NCBI RefSeq assembly: GCF_026262505.1
Contig: NC_067205.1
Coordinates: 13,888,001 to 13,952,000, forward strand
DNA: 64,000 nucleotides
DNA from: Trichomonas vaginalis G3
Lineage: Eukaryota > Parabasalia > Trichomonadida > Trichomonadidae
Direction: 5' to 3'
Position 1 is the first letter of the stretch, and every line of letters begins with the position of its first letter. This document shows, piece by piece, positions 18,053 through 27,785 of this stretch. The translations under genes were made by a program, and so were the position numbers. The notes under the pieces were generated by a model. The model saw nothing but the letters and a program-made list of their open reading frames with translations. It ran no database searches and was not told the DNA's origin.

Positions 18053-18906
18053 TTACAATACTGCGATGGTAGAGTTTAAAGTTGTGCTTCAATGTAGAGA
18101 CAGTCCTCCCATCTGGAGGCAAGAACACTGGGCAGTTATGGTCATGAGTGGAGAACATGTCTATCCAAAACTCACGATTGAAGCCAGTTAATTTATAGTA
18201 TTTAGGGTTAGGAAGTGGTGAAGTTCTTGTATGACCAATGAACTCATTTTCAACGCCTTGGCTATATTAGAGTAAAGTATTGCTTGCTTTCTATCCCAAA
18301 TGCCAGGTGTTACAATCTTTGAAAATTCATTTTTCCTCGGAAGCATTGCATCATAATGAAAACATTCTTAAAATCATCACTTGGTTCGGAGATTTGAAAT
18401 CTTATACGTAATGGATTTCTTTCTTTTTAGCGACTTCATTGAATGGTGAGAATACAATGAATTGACAGTCATGAGTTCCATCTTCATTTTCATTAAATTC
18501 ATAATGAAAGTCTATAAGTTGTGGCTGACTACCTTCTTCTTTCAGTTGTGCAAGAAACTCACGTAAAGGCTGTAAAGTTTGTACTTCAATGTTGAACTTT
18601 TTCTCGAACATCTCATTAAATGAAATCATACATTGTTGCAATGTTGTATCGTCTTTAAAGTATTTGTATATGTGAATGTTTTGGGCGCTTAAAGACTGTT
18701 CGTCATTTTCTATCTCGACTTGAAGTATAAAGTCAACCTTTCTGAAAGCACGTGTTATAATACATAGATGTTATGCCAATGTACTTCTCTTCATTTATGT
18801 TCACAATCCAGTCTGTTGGAAACTTAAACGTTACTCTGTTCCCCTTTATTTTGACGTCAGGGTTTTCACTACTGAACGCAACAGTTAAAGGTATTTGTCT
18901 ATACAT
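18053..18906 (-). pseudogene. Penton-like gene of copy B
   Basis: Minus-strand homologue of the 12690-13547 gene in the same position, converging on the polymerase fragment. It is broken, with a few breaks. The same beta-rich segments (VTFKFPTDWIVNI and CQFIVFSPF types) can be read. Confidence 0.7.
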
Positions 18907-18929
18907 TTAATTCGGATAAAAATAACCAT

Positions 18930-19184
18930 TTACTCTTTCTTTGCTTCAGCTTCTTTAGCTTTTGCTTCTTCTCTAGCTTTTTTCGCCAGCAAACGTGGGT
19001 TCTTCTGTCTTCCAGCAGCTAATGCAGCTAGTTGTTTTTCACTAAGTTTTCTCTTTGGTCTCTCTGGCTTTTGTTCTTGTTTTTGTTCCTTCAGTTCGGA
19101 TAAAATTTGCTCGCGAATTTCTTTCTTCAATGCTTCAACATCTATGACACCTTGGGTCTTGTCCGTAGGGCTTGTCTGAGTCAT
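18930..19184 (-). CDS. Small basic coiled-coil protein, copy B
   Basis: An 84-residue frame identical in protein sequence to the copy A gene at 13572-13826, with the same TTTTTTATCTGCAG leader and a divergent neighbour. The identity at protein level shows how recent the copies are. Confidence 0.6.
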   Translation of the reverse strand: MTQTSPTDKTQGVIDVEALKKEIREQILSELKEQKQEQKPERPKRKLSEKQLAALAAGRQKNPRLLAKKAREEAKAKEAEAKKE

Positions 19185-19229
19185 TTGACTGCAGATAAAA
19201 AACTAAATTAAAACTTTAACCGATGTAAA

Positions 19230-19664
19230 ATGAGCTTGTCAAAATCAGAGCGAGAGTCTATTATATTAAATGACGCAAGAGGAATACAACATCCTTTCTA
19301 TTACGTAAGTCAGAGTAAAGATGGTAAAATATACGTAAGAAAAAGAAAGGTACCATTAGCGAATGCAGAGAGCGACAACATTAAGGTGCATGGCAAGGGT
19401 GAAGTCCACGAAGCCCATATAAAACCTTCTGTTCAAACTGAAAAGTCAATAGAACCAGAAGAAAAGAAGCCAGATGTACTTTCAATAACGAACCAAGAGC
19501 TTATTGCAAAGTTCGTGAATTTCATTGAAAAACAAACCGAGTCAAAGAACCCTGACCCGCCAGTGAAAGAAGTTGAGACAAAAGAGAATGTACAGTTCAT
19601 TGAAAATGTCAAGAAACAACTTCCACCACGAATACCAAGAAGAAGAGTGAGAATAATGAAGTAA
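19230..19664 (+). CDS. Maverick hypothetical protein, 144 aa, copy B
   Basis: A frame identical in protein sequence to 13872-14306 of copy A: compact N terminus, charged middle, basic PPRIPRRR end. Function unknown; probable virion-associated protein by position. Confidence 0.55.
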   Translation: MSLSKSERESIILNDARGIQHPFYYVSQSKDGKIYVRKRKVPLANAESDNIKVHGKGEVHEAHIKPSVQTEKSIEPEEKKPDVLSITNQELIAKFVNFIEKQTESKNPDPPVKEVETKENVQFIENVKKQLPPRIPRRRVRIMK

Positions 19665-19691
19665 ATAGATATTTTTATCTGAAGTAAATAC

Positions 19692-21266
19692 ATGCAGAAC
19701 GAACAGCTAAACGAATTTACTCCAGCAGAGCATATTCATCAGATTCGCTCATATTTCGATATCATAGACAATGCAGTTCAAATTGGTGACACTAATAGAA
19801 AATATTCTGACGCAAAGATTCCATCACAACCTGGAACTGCTAAAGATAACACATGGGTAACATTCAATCTCTCACCTCCTGGTGAAAATATGTTGGACCT
19901 TTACAATACATTCATTACGTATAAAATGGAAGGTCAATTTATTGCAGATAAAGAAATTGGTTCAGGTTCCAATAAAACAAACCCACCAGGATTTTGGATT
20001 GGTTTCGATGACGCTTTCTATGCAGTTGCTGGATATCAAATCCTTGCAAATGGTCGTATCGTATATTCTCAAGACAACGCAAGAGAAGAAGCATATATAA
20101 CTTCAAACTCACAAACTACCGAACAAATAAAGAAAGTAGATGTTTTCTCAAAGACTCGACATGAAGATGTATGGAGTCATTCGGGAACATGCAGAACAGG
20201 ACAAATTGTTAGTGGTCCAATTACAGCAGGAAAATCATTTGATTTTAAGCTTCGTTTAAGAATTCCTGTTAGAAGATTCCTTCCATTAGAAGCTATTCGA
20301 TTTATTCCAGCTTTTGCAGGAAACATTCAGCTTAAAGTAAAGTTCAGTAGCGACGCCTTACAATGCACATCTATATCTGTAAATGATATCATTGCTTTCA
20401 ATCCAACTCTAAAGTTGCATTTGCTTCAGATTCAAATCCACCGACAAATAAATTTGTTCCATGGAATGAACCATTCACTATGATAACGAAGGCAGTAGAA
20501 GCTAGTGGAACAGTTACTATTACAACTGTAAACCAGCAACTATTTCGAACAAAGATGGATTTTAATGAATGTTTCATTCATCCAAAGTCATTCTCTTTAG
20601 ACCCTAACATTTATACAGAACTTGTAGAACATTATACAAACGAGGCTTTATGTTTTCCTGTTAAAGTTATGGATTGGATTCCTATGGACGGTTCATTCTC
20701 AAAGAATACAGATAGTTCAAGTGCAACATTTACAGCAGCTTATACGCCTATTAATGTTAAAAGTATTTGGGCACTATTTAGAAAGAAAGACAACTATTAT
20801 GTTAATTTTGAGAACCCTAAGTTTAAATATCTTCAGCTTTCCATGGGAGCTTATGGAAATATGCCTGCAGAACCTGAAAAAATCATATGGACCTGTATTT
20901 TATGAAATGGTTGCGAACGCCTGCAATACAAACAATGATATGATAGGATTTAATGAAGATGTTATGAGGTCATTGGTGGATGATGGTAGTGTGGAACATA
21001 AATGGGATAGCTATGACAACACACATTTCTTATGTGGTTTTCCAACAGAAGTGGACTTTTGCTTCCAACAAGGTCAAACATCTACTGCTCCAATAACATA
21101 CAAATTGTCTGTTAAAGGACCTATTGAACTAGCAACTGAAAACGTACCAAAGCCACTTATTGGATTTATGAGGGATTGTTGCTTTGCCATTCAGGTGCGT
21201 GCTAATGGCATCCCCATAATAAGATTAGATGACTATAACTTAGCCACGGACGACAGTGAGGAATAA
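19692..21266 (+). pseudogene. Probable major capsid gene of copy B
   Basis: Homologue of the copy A capsid gene, same leader and landmarks. It is broken, with about two breaks. The last 30 or so codons match copy D rather than copy A in their synonymous and substituted positions (the stretch reading VRANGIPIIRLDDYN), which suggests past exchange between elements. Confidence 0.7.
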
Positions 21267-21296
21267 AGGATGAACATTTATTTTTAAAGCTTATAA

Positions 21297-21754
21297 ATGA
21301 GTTCTTCATCAAGCTCTCGCGAACCTTCACCATCTATGAAACAAACTTTACCAAACGATTATGGAGCACCTATTGAATATTTCTTACGAGCTGCACAATG
21401 GCAAAGAGCAGTCTCACCAAGGTTAGGTGTTCCACCAGCTCCTGTCAAAAATAGCATTTGGTCAAGTCCTTATATAAAATATGGTCTCCCACTAGGTTTG
21501 CTAGCTACAGCAGGAGCAGTAATGATGTTGAAAAAAATAAAGCAAATGTTATAAATAATACTGAAATAGCTGAAGTTAAACAAACTCCAACACCTTCGCC
21601 AAAACCAACGCCTTCACAAGCAAAACCTTCAATAACTCCTGAACCTATGGAAGTACAAACTCCTGTTCAAAAGTCAACTCCTAAACCGACTCCAACATTT
21701 AAACCAGAACCTACTCCTCAAATAAATCGTAAAACTCCTGCGTTTCCTTACTGA
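21297..21754 (+). pseudogene. Membrane protein gene of copy B
   Basis: Homologue of 15939-16397, with the same Ser-rich start, single hydrophobic segment (GLPLGLLATAGAVMML) and Pro-rich repeat tail. It appears broken about once. Confidence 0.6.
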
Positions 21755-21803
21755 AAAAATAACGTTATTTTTTATTTAATATTAAAATTTTTATTTGATT
21801 GAA

Positions 21804-22046
21804 ATGACGACTAAAGTCACTGAAGCAATGAAACAAAAGTTTTTGGTAGAATACATTAAATCAGGAACTATTCCAGAAGGTTTTTACATTCATACTATGA
21901 AGGATGGTAGAGTTCAGTTTAGAAAGATAAAGCAACCATTAGATAGAGAAGGTATTTTGAGAAAGATTAAACTTCATGAGGACAACATTGCTGAACTTAA
22001 GAAGAAGTTAGAAGAGTTGGAGAAAGCAGACGACAGTGAGTTATAA
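21804..22046 (+). CDS. Small coiled-coil protein, copy B
   Basis: Homologue of 16445-16681, ATG at 21804 after TTTTTATTTGATTGAA. The C-terminal end differs slightly (EKADDSEL). Followed by one GTTAGATCTAAC repeat at 22065-22123. Confidence 0.5.
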   Translation: MTTKVTEAMKQKFLVEYIKSGTIPEGFYIHTMKDGRVQFRKIKQPLDREGILRKIKLHEDNIAELKKKLEELEKADDSEL

Positions 22047-22064
22047 AGCAATGAATTCAACAGG

Positions 22065-22123
22065 GTTAGAAATGAGGTTAGAAAACGTGTTAGATCTAAC
22101 ATTCTAACATAAACATTATTTTT
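22065..22123 (+). repeat. GTTAGATCTAAC intergenic repeat, copy B
   Basis: Counterpart of 16699-16758, retaining the GTTAGATCTAAC palindrome and the AACATTATTTTTG tail. Confidence 0.7.
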
Positions 22124-22212
22124 GTGCTATGTTTTCATACGTGTGCGGGTGGTGATATCATTAATTTTTAAGTTTATTTTTAAGTTTACTGAAATTTTTT
22201 ATTTGGATGTAA

Positions 22213-22497
22213 ATGACAGAACAAAAGCAACTCATACAAATCAAAACATATAACAAACATACATTTAAACATTTATTCTTCCTTCCTGAGCATAACATGT
22301 TCTTTCAAATACATCCGAGACCAGTTGACTTTTCATTGACTGTTTATAAAGATAGAAATAGTTATATCATTAAACCATACGATGACGAAGGTAAGTTATG
22401 TAAATTGTACGTTAAGAAGTTAGAGAAAGTTTATGGCTTCAAGTATGACTACAATAGGGTTAACACTGATGATGAAGATATTGAGGAAAATTTATGA
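22213..22497 (+). CDS. Last gene of Maverick B, 94 aa, variable
   Basis: A 94-residue frame, ATG at 22213 after TTTTTTATTTGGATGTAA. It occupies the position of the 106-residue gene of copy A and shares only its framework (NKHTFKHLFFLPEHNMFFQI and an acidic C terminus), so the two are old alleles or paralogues set in almost identical flanks. Function unknown. Confidence 0.5.
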   Translation: MTEQKQLIQIKTYNKHTFKHLFFLPEHNMFFQIHPRPVDFSLTVYKDRNSYIIKPYDDEGKLCKLYVKKLEKVYGFKYDYNRVNTDDEDIEENL

Positions 22498-22726
22498 GAA
22501 CATTAGTGAAGTCGTTAGTGAGAACGATAGTGAGTTCGTTTATTTTTACATTAGTGAGTTCGTTAGTGAAGTGAAGTGGTTGGCGGCTTTGTAAATATTT
22601 AAGGTTAAGTTAGTGTTGTCGTTTGTGTTGTAAAATACACGTTAACGGTTTTGTAAAGTGTCAAATTCACATATAATGGGTAAGTAGGTGCGCAGTGCCA
22701 CAGTACCCAACTAACCCATACTAACT
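22498..22726 (+). repeat. Right terminal region of Maverick B
   Basis: Iterated GTTAGTGAAGT/GAGTTCGTTAGTG words, the TTGGCGGCTTTGTAAATATT block, and the terminal motif with GCGCAGTGCCACAGTACCC ending ATACTAACT. Within the motif GGGTA and TACCC can pair across the GCGCAGTG core. Confidence 0.6.
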
Positions 22727-23368
22727 TCTTATAGAGAAGTACGCAGATACTTCAAAGAAAATCATTTCACCAAGACGCGATTAGAGCATGCCGGGCCAGA
22801 AACAGCAGTAAGATATTGGGCGCTTTCACCCAATCTTATCTGGCACGCAGATGTTCATTATTTTAGGGGTGTTCGTGGCCAGTATATTTATGGCATAATT
22901 GACAATTTTAGCCGCAAAGTCCTAGCGTGTATACAAATACCAGATATGCTGGCAGCGACGACAGCGAACGTTGCGGCTTCCGCCTTCATTGAATTTGGCG
23001 CCCCTTATTGTTTCTGGACCGACAACGGTTCAGAAAATAGGGGCGCCTTTCAAGATCTACTTGATCTTTGGGGCGTCCAATGGCGGCATACAGACTCTCA
23101 TTCTCCCTACCAAAATGGGAAGATTGAGAGATTCTGGCCGACATTGGAGCGCTGCCAAAGCATTCAGGCTATTCCTGCCTTATTTTGGGAGTACAATAAT
23201 AACACACCGCATGAAGATCTCCCAATTAATCCATTAACTGGAACAAATTACACGCCAAATCAAATGTATCAGCTGAAACCGAAATACACAAATGCAGATA
23301 CAGAAAGGTTGTGGCAAATATGGGATACAGATACAGGCATGACCGCTGTTGACACATTCACAGCGTAA
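22727..23368 (+). pseudogene. Decapitated rve integrase of another element
   Basis: An open frame enters directly from the end of Maverick B and stops at 23368; its only ATG (22946) lies inside the catalytic core, so the 5' part is missing. The core is a clear rve-type DDE integrase: HADVHYFRGVRGQYIYGIID, then WTDNGSEN, then QNGKIERFWPTLE. It is unlike the Maverick integrase at 4028 and visibly richer in G and C than its surroundings. The family is unassigned (a Ginger-like or other integrase-bearing element is possible). Most likely Maverick B inserted into it. Confidence 0.7.
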
Positions 23369-23771
23369 TAATAAACATAATTTTTTAATTTCATTTTTAA
23401 CAAGTTTTTTTAAATGTATGTAATGAATAATTCATTAGAATATGATAATGCACATTGTAACAGAATAGAACAATCACCAAATTTTTTTTGAAATTAAAAA
23501 ATAAAAGTAAAAAGTATAAAGTAATCTAACCAAAAAAGATATTTAAAAGAATTTTGGAAAAAACAGAATAAGGATAATGATATTATTTTAGATACACAAT
23601 CGATGTACTGAAGAATAATCCGGTAAAATGATGATATAAAATTAGATTATTTTACAAGTAGCTAAAAGAATAAAACTATAATATAAAATAAATGAAGTTT
23701 AATGAAACAATAAAGGTTAAATAAATAATAAAGATTTTTATTTTATATCAGTATTGAGAAGAAGTAACAGC
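23369..23771. other. AT-rich gap with no gene
   Basis: About 400 bp of AT-rich sequence between the integrase fragment and the tandem repeat. No convincing gene, hairpin or repeat was seen in it. Confidence 0.5.
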
Positions 23772-24290
23772 TGACACTTGGTAGACAACTTCTTTATGTC
23801 TAGAAAATTCTATCTTGCCTTTTATTTTTTTCTCGCTGTGAAACGTATTCGGTCATTTTTTTAAAAATTAATTTTTTGTTAGAGATAAGAGCTAAAACTC
23901 GGTAAACAACTTCTTTATGTCTAGAAAATTCTATCTTGCCTTTTATTTTTTCTCGCTGTGAAACGTATTCGGTCATTTTTTTAAAAATTAATTTTTTGTT
24001 AGAGATAAGAGCTAAAACTCGGTAAACAACTTCTTTATGTCTAGAAAATTCTATCTTGCCTTTTATTTTTTTCTCGCTGTGAAACGTATTCGGTCTTTTT
24101 TTTAAAAATTAATTTTTTGTTAGAGATAAGAGCTAAAACTCGGTAAACAACTTCTTTATGTCTAGAAAATTCTATCTTGCCTTTATTTTTTTCTCGCTGT
24201 GAAACGTATTCGGTCTTTTTTTTAAAAATTAATTTTTTGTTAGAGATAAGAGCTAAAACTCGGTAAACAACTTCTTTATGTCTAGCAAAT
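23772..24290. repeat. Tandem repeat, about 120-bp unit, four-plus copies
   Basis: The word CTTCTTTATGTCTAG recurs at 23789, 23910, 24030, 24151 and 24271, giving a period of 120-121 bp. Each unit contains ACTCGGTAAACAACTTCTTT, TCTATCTTGCC, CTCGCTGTGAAACGTATTCG and TTTGTTAGAGATAAGAGC. The first unit is slightly diverged and the last is partial. The copy at 47970-48495 repeats the whole array. Confidence 0.9.
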
Positions 24291-25773
24291 TTAACATTCG
24301 TCTCCCATTTTTATATATTTGGTTTAGAATGTTCGAAAATGCGTAATATGGTCATTAATATTAATTGAAAAGAACCTTGAATTAATTCAATCTGATCTCA
24401 CAAAATATTTTAAATTACAAACTTTGTAGTTTGAATAGATAATTAGTATTAAACTCAAATAGCTAGTTTATTTTTGAATAAAAATTATTTGAATTTATTC
24501 AATTTTGTGAATTTTCCTTCAAAAATCAAGTTTAAATATCTTATTTGCCATATAATTATAAATACAATGAAACATATTCGAAATTGAAAAGAACGACTTT
24601 TTCTGTTCTTTCAATCATTCAATTTGAATTTTGCAATATTGGATTTCTCATTAAATAGCTATTAAAAACAACAAGAAATTTAACTTACATTCAAATTTAT
24701 TTGTGTTATATTCAATCTTCTCAAAACTTATAATTTTCGGCTATAGCATGATTATATGCTATATAATATAATAAACCTATAATAGTATCATTCTTTCAAT
24801 TATTTGAAGAGAAAACCGAAAAAATCTATTTTCGGTCTATAACAACTCTAACGAATCAAATCAGTTCATACTTTTATCCAATTTTACTTTTCGTTATTAT
24901 ACAAATATAATAATATATAATACAATAGTGATGGTATCGACAATTTTCGTTTTTACCAGCATCGAGTCTGTGAAGATGGCATTTTCTTTTTTTCAATTTG
25001 TTAAGTCGCTGAATTAGACATACATTCTTCATTAACCTACAGGATATAGCACTATTTGCACTTGATTATGCATTGTTTTGACCTTTTTCTATATCGAACT
25101 GATTTCGTGAGCTTTTAAATCATCTCTCCTTATTTGTCCTTGCGCTTATTATGCATATCATATAAATTACAGAAAGAATTACTTAGATTCCAATACGGTG
25201 CATGAGAAAACAATACTAAATTTTTGACAAAATAATATCGCGTATTTTATTGAATTATATTATGTAAAGCATAATAAAACAAACATTTTTCGCTCGAAAA
25301 ATTTCAGATATCAAAGTTGATGTTTATTTTTTTAAATCGTCAAATTTAAGATTTTTGTTTAACTACTAATGCTGATTTTGGATAAGTCTTAAACTTAAAT
25401 TTGAAAACTCGACGCTCGCTATCAAAGGTCTGAGCATTTTGAATGCAATTCAAAAATATTTCCCGTTTAAATCATACAAATATTAATTAATAAATAAAAA
25501 TAAGGTGCTCATTTTCTGACCGAACTTTTTTTCTATAGTTTTAGCATCATCAAAATTGTGTACCATCTTTTTTATACAATTCTCAAAATTTATTTCAAAT
25601 GCTATAGCAATACACCCTTATCATTTAATTAAATTATTAATTTTTTTTGACATAATCTCGTTTCTTATCAAAATAACTTATGTGCTAATTTTAATCCAGA
25701 TCTCATATTCTTATCATTATATCAATACCGCACTTTTCTATCAAAATTATTTGAAAGGAATTCATCATTTTTT
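24291..25773. other. Gene-free stretch upstream of the ankyrin gene
   Basis: Very AT-rich, no credible gene. Two short hairpins can be drawn: TATAGCAT/ATGCTATA near 24743-24764 and ACCGAAAA/TTTTCGGT near 24814-24835. The last bases before 25774 hold the initiator-like TCATT of the ankyrin gene. Confidence 0.5.
25762..25773 (+). promoter_or_regulatory. Initiator-like element before the ankyrin gene
   Basis: TTCATCATTTTTT just before the ATG contains TCATT, matching the trichomonad initiator TCA(+1)Py(T/A). The A of TCATT at 25767 would be the start site, 7 nt from the ATG, typical of the very short leaders of trichomonads. Confidence 0.6.
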
Positions 25774-26976
25774 ATGACTGCAGAACTCGAGAGTGTAGAC
25801 ATTCCTTCAAACGCCGTACAGCAAATCGAACTCCAAAGTTTACTCAATGGACTCAACGCTAGTAACGTTGAAGACATGGCTGGTCAGATACTTAATTCCT
25901 CTTTTATCAAGAGCTCAGCAATGAAATACGAGCTTTGTTCAGAGTTAAAGATCATCCATCGTATCAGACCATTATTAACACCCTGCTTCTCAAAGCTAAT
26001 TAAACTGTTGTCCGAAAAAATGCCTCGCTTCGATGTTGTTTCACATGTATTCGAAGCAGAGCGTCCAATCTTCCATCCAGATATCATTTTAATGCACCAA
26101 TGCTTCCAGGATGGCATAATTTCCTCTGATTTTGTTGTCAATTTTCACAAGCATTTACTTAACCGAACAATACCTTTTGCCCTTTACTTTGCTCCTTACA
26201 TTAAGTACTTTGATGACTACATTCTTTCAAAGAAGACATGCAACGACGATCGTTTCCAAGAAGTTTTCAAGAACTACAGTATTTATCGCGAAAACGACTT
26301 CGCCTTACTTCGTAACTACATTGAGTATGGCTGGAAAATAAATTCCCTTGGTTTTTACCTTAAATACGATGACGCCGAAAACTTCATCTACAAACACAAT
26401 GACATGAGGATCGATCTCAATACCACATTGTACTCCCCATTCGAACACATCCTCGATGGTCAAACTTCCATTATAAACCTTGCAGCTCTGTATGGTTCTG
26501 TCTCCATCTTCAAGTACCTCATTGTTTCTTATGTAGCATTACCAAAAGACCTTACAGAGTTCGCTGTAATCGGCGGCAACTACGAAATCATCAGAATCTG
26601 CACACAATCAGGTTTAGATTTCTCATCCGCAATTACAGCAGCAGTTGAGTATCACAGGAACGATATTCTCAACTGGCTAACAGTCCAAGGCATTGCTGCT
26701 TCTACATTTTACTCAAGCGTCATGAAGGACAACTTATTGGCCTTGATTTATTTCATTTCTCAAGGTTTCAGCGTTGACTTCAACGAGAACGAGTGGTCCA
26801 CACCATTACACATGGCAGTTACATACGGATCTAGCGCTGTCATCGATTTCTTGATCTCATCCGGCTGTGATTGGAAGGCCGTAGATGAGAATGGCTGGAG
26901 ACCACTCGATCTCGCTGACTCTGAGTATCAGAAGCACTTTATCAACGACTGCATCAATCGCGAACTTTTGGCATAG
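25774..26976 (+). CDS. DUF3447/ankyrin-repeat protein
   Basis: A complete 400-residue frame. The helical N-terminal half (residues about 1-190) is of the type found in the very large trichomonad family of DUF3447 proteins. From about 215 onward there are ankyrin-like repeats, best seen at INLAALYGSVSIFKYLI (around 232) and EWSTPLHMAVTYGSSAVIDF (around 338), then GWRPLDLADSE. Ankyrin repeats mediate protein binding; the partner is unknown. Codon use is more even in G and C than in the Maverick genes. The short leader with TCATT supports the start. Confidence 0.85.
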   Translation: MTAELESVDIPSNAVQQIELQSLLNGLNASNVEDMAGQILNSSFIKSSAMKYELCSELKIIHRIRPLLTPCFSKLIKLLSEKMPRFDVVSHVFEAERPIFHPDIILMHQCFQDGIISSDFVVNFHKHLLNRTIPFALYFAPYIKYFDDYILSKKTCNDDRFQEVFKNYSIYRENDFALLRNYIEYGWKINSLGFYLKYDDAENFIYKHNDMRIDLNTTLYSPFEHILDGQTSIINLAALYGSVSIFKYLIVSYVALPKDLTEFAVIGGNYEIIRICTQSGLDFSSAITAAVEYHRNDILNWLTVQGIAASTFYSSVMKDNLLALIYFISQGFSVDFNENEWSTPLHMAVTYGSSAVIDFLISSGCDWKAVDENGWRPLDLADSEYQKHFINDCINRELLA

Positions 26977-27785
26977 CCAAATTGTTTCATCTTATATTGT
27001 TTTTTTGAATTATTTTTATTCAATTAGTTATAATTCCAATAACAAAAAAATTGAAAAAAATAAAAATGTTCATATATGTGTAATTGTAAAACATTTTTAA
27101 ACAACAAGGCATCAACATATATAAGATAGATTCCTTTGGACATCTATGAGTTCTTCAATCTATTAACAATGAAGTTTTTGTCTTTAGAATCCCTTGTTAT
27201 CATGTGTCAAAAAACTCTCTTTATTAAACATCACTCAAGCTTTATATCCCAATTTTCTATGAAAAAAGTTAATAGTTTTGATCGGGAAAGAGTTATTATA
27301 AATCACTACCTAGTACTTCATATAACTTTTATACCTTTTTGTTATTAAAATAAAGATATGTTGATATTATTGCAGCATGTCAGAGAGTGGTATGTGGACT
27401 CTTAAATTATAGCATACTTCAAGTGAATGTATTTTGCCAAATGGATAGTTTAACAAGAAATTACATAGTACAACATGTGTATACATGAACTATAGTATTT
27501 AGCGGATACTTTATCATTGAATGAAATCAAAACAATATGAGGAAAATAAAGATGATTTTCAGTCTTCTGAGTTTGAGTATGCTTTTGCATTTCCAAAGTA
27601 GGATGAGAAATAGTTATCGAATTTAGACAAATAATGAATTGTACATCAAAACAACATAAAATATTTTATTACATTAATTTCCTTTTAAAGTGAAAAAATA
27701 AGGAGGATTGAGGTTAATTTTAACAAATCAATCTCAATTATATACAATTTGTATAGTTAACAAAACAAGAAAATTGTCACATGGT
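26977..27785. other. Intergenic stretch, no gene seen
   Basis: AT-rich spacer between the plus-strand ankyrin gene and the minus-strand ABC transporter. Only short spurious frames were found. Confidence 0.5.

Larger units (their letters stand above)
17371..22726 (+). mobile_element. Maverick/Polinton copy B, right-hand part
   Basis: This matches copy A from 12007 to its right end, gene for gene, and is nearly identical over most of its length. It begins in mid-polymerase (TTTGCAGACAC) exactly at the end of copy A, as expected if A had inserted into B. It ends ATACTAACT at 22726. It looks broken, with a handful of breaks. Its high identity to A points to a young family; the last gene and a patch at the capsid C terminus are the main differences. 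Confidence 0.85.

Noticed and set aside
24743-24835. Two hairpins as bacterial-type terminators
   Set aside because: This is a eukaryotic AT-rich spacer and short AT stems are expected by chance; no gene ends there.
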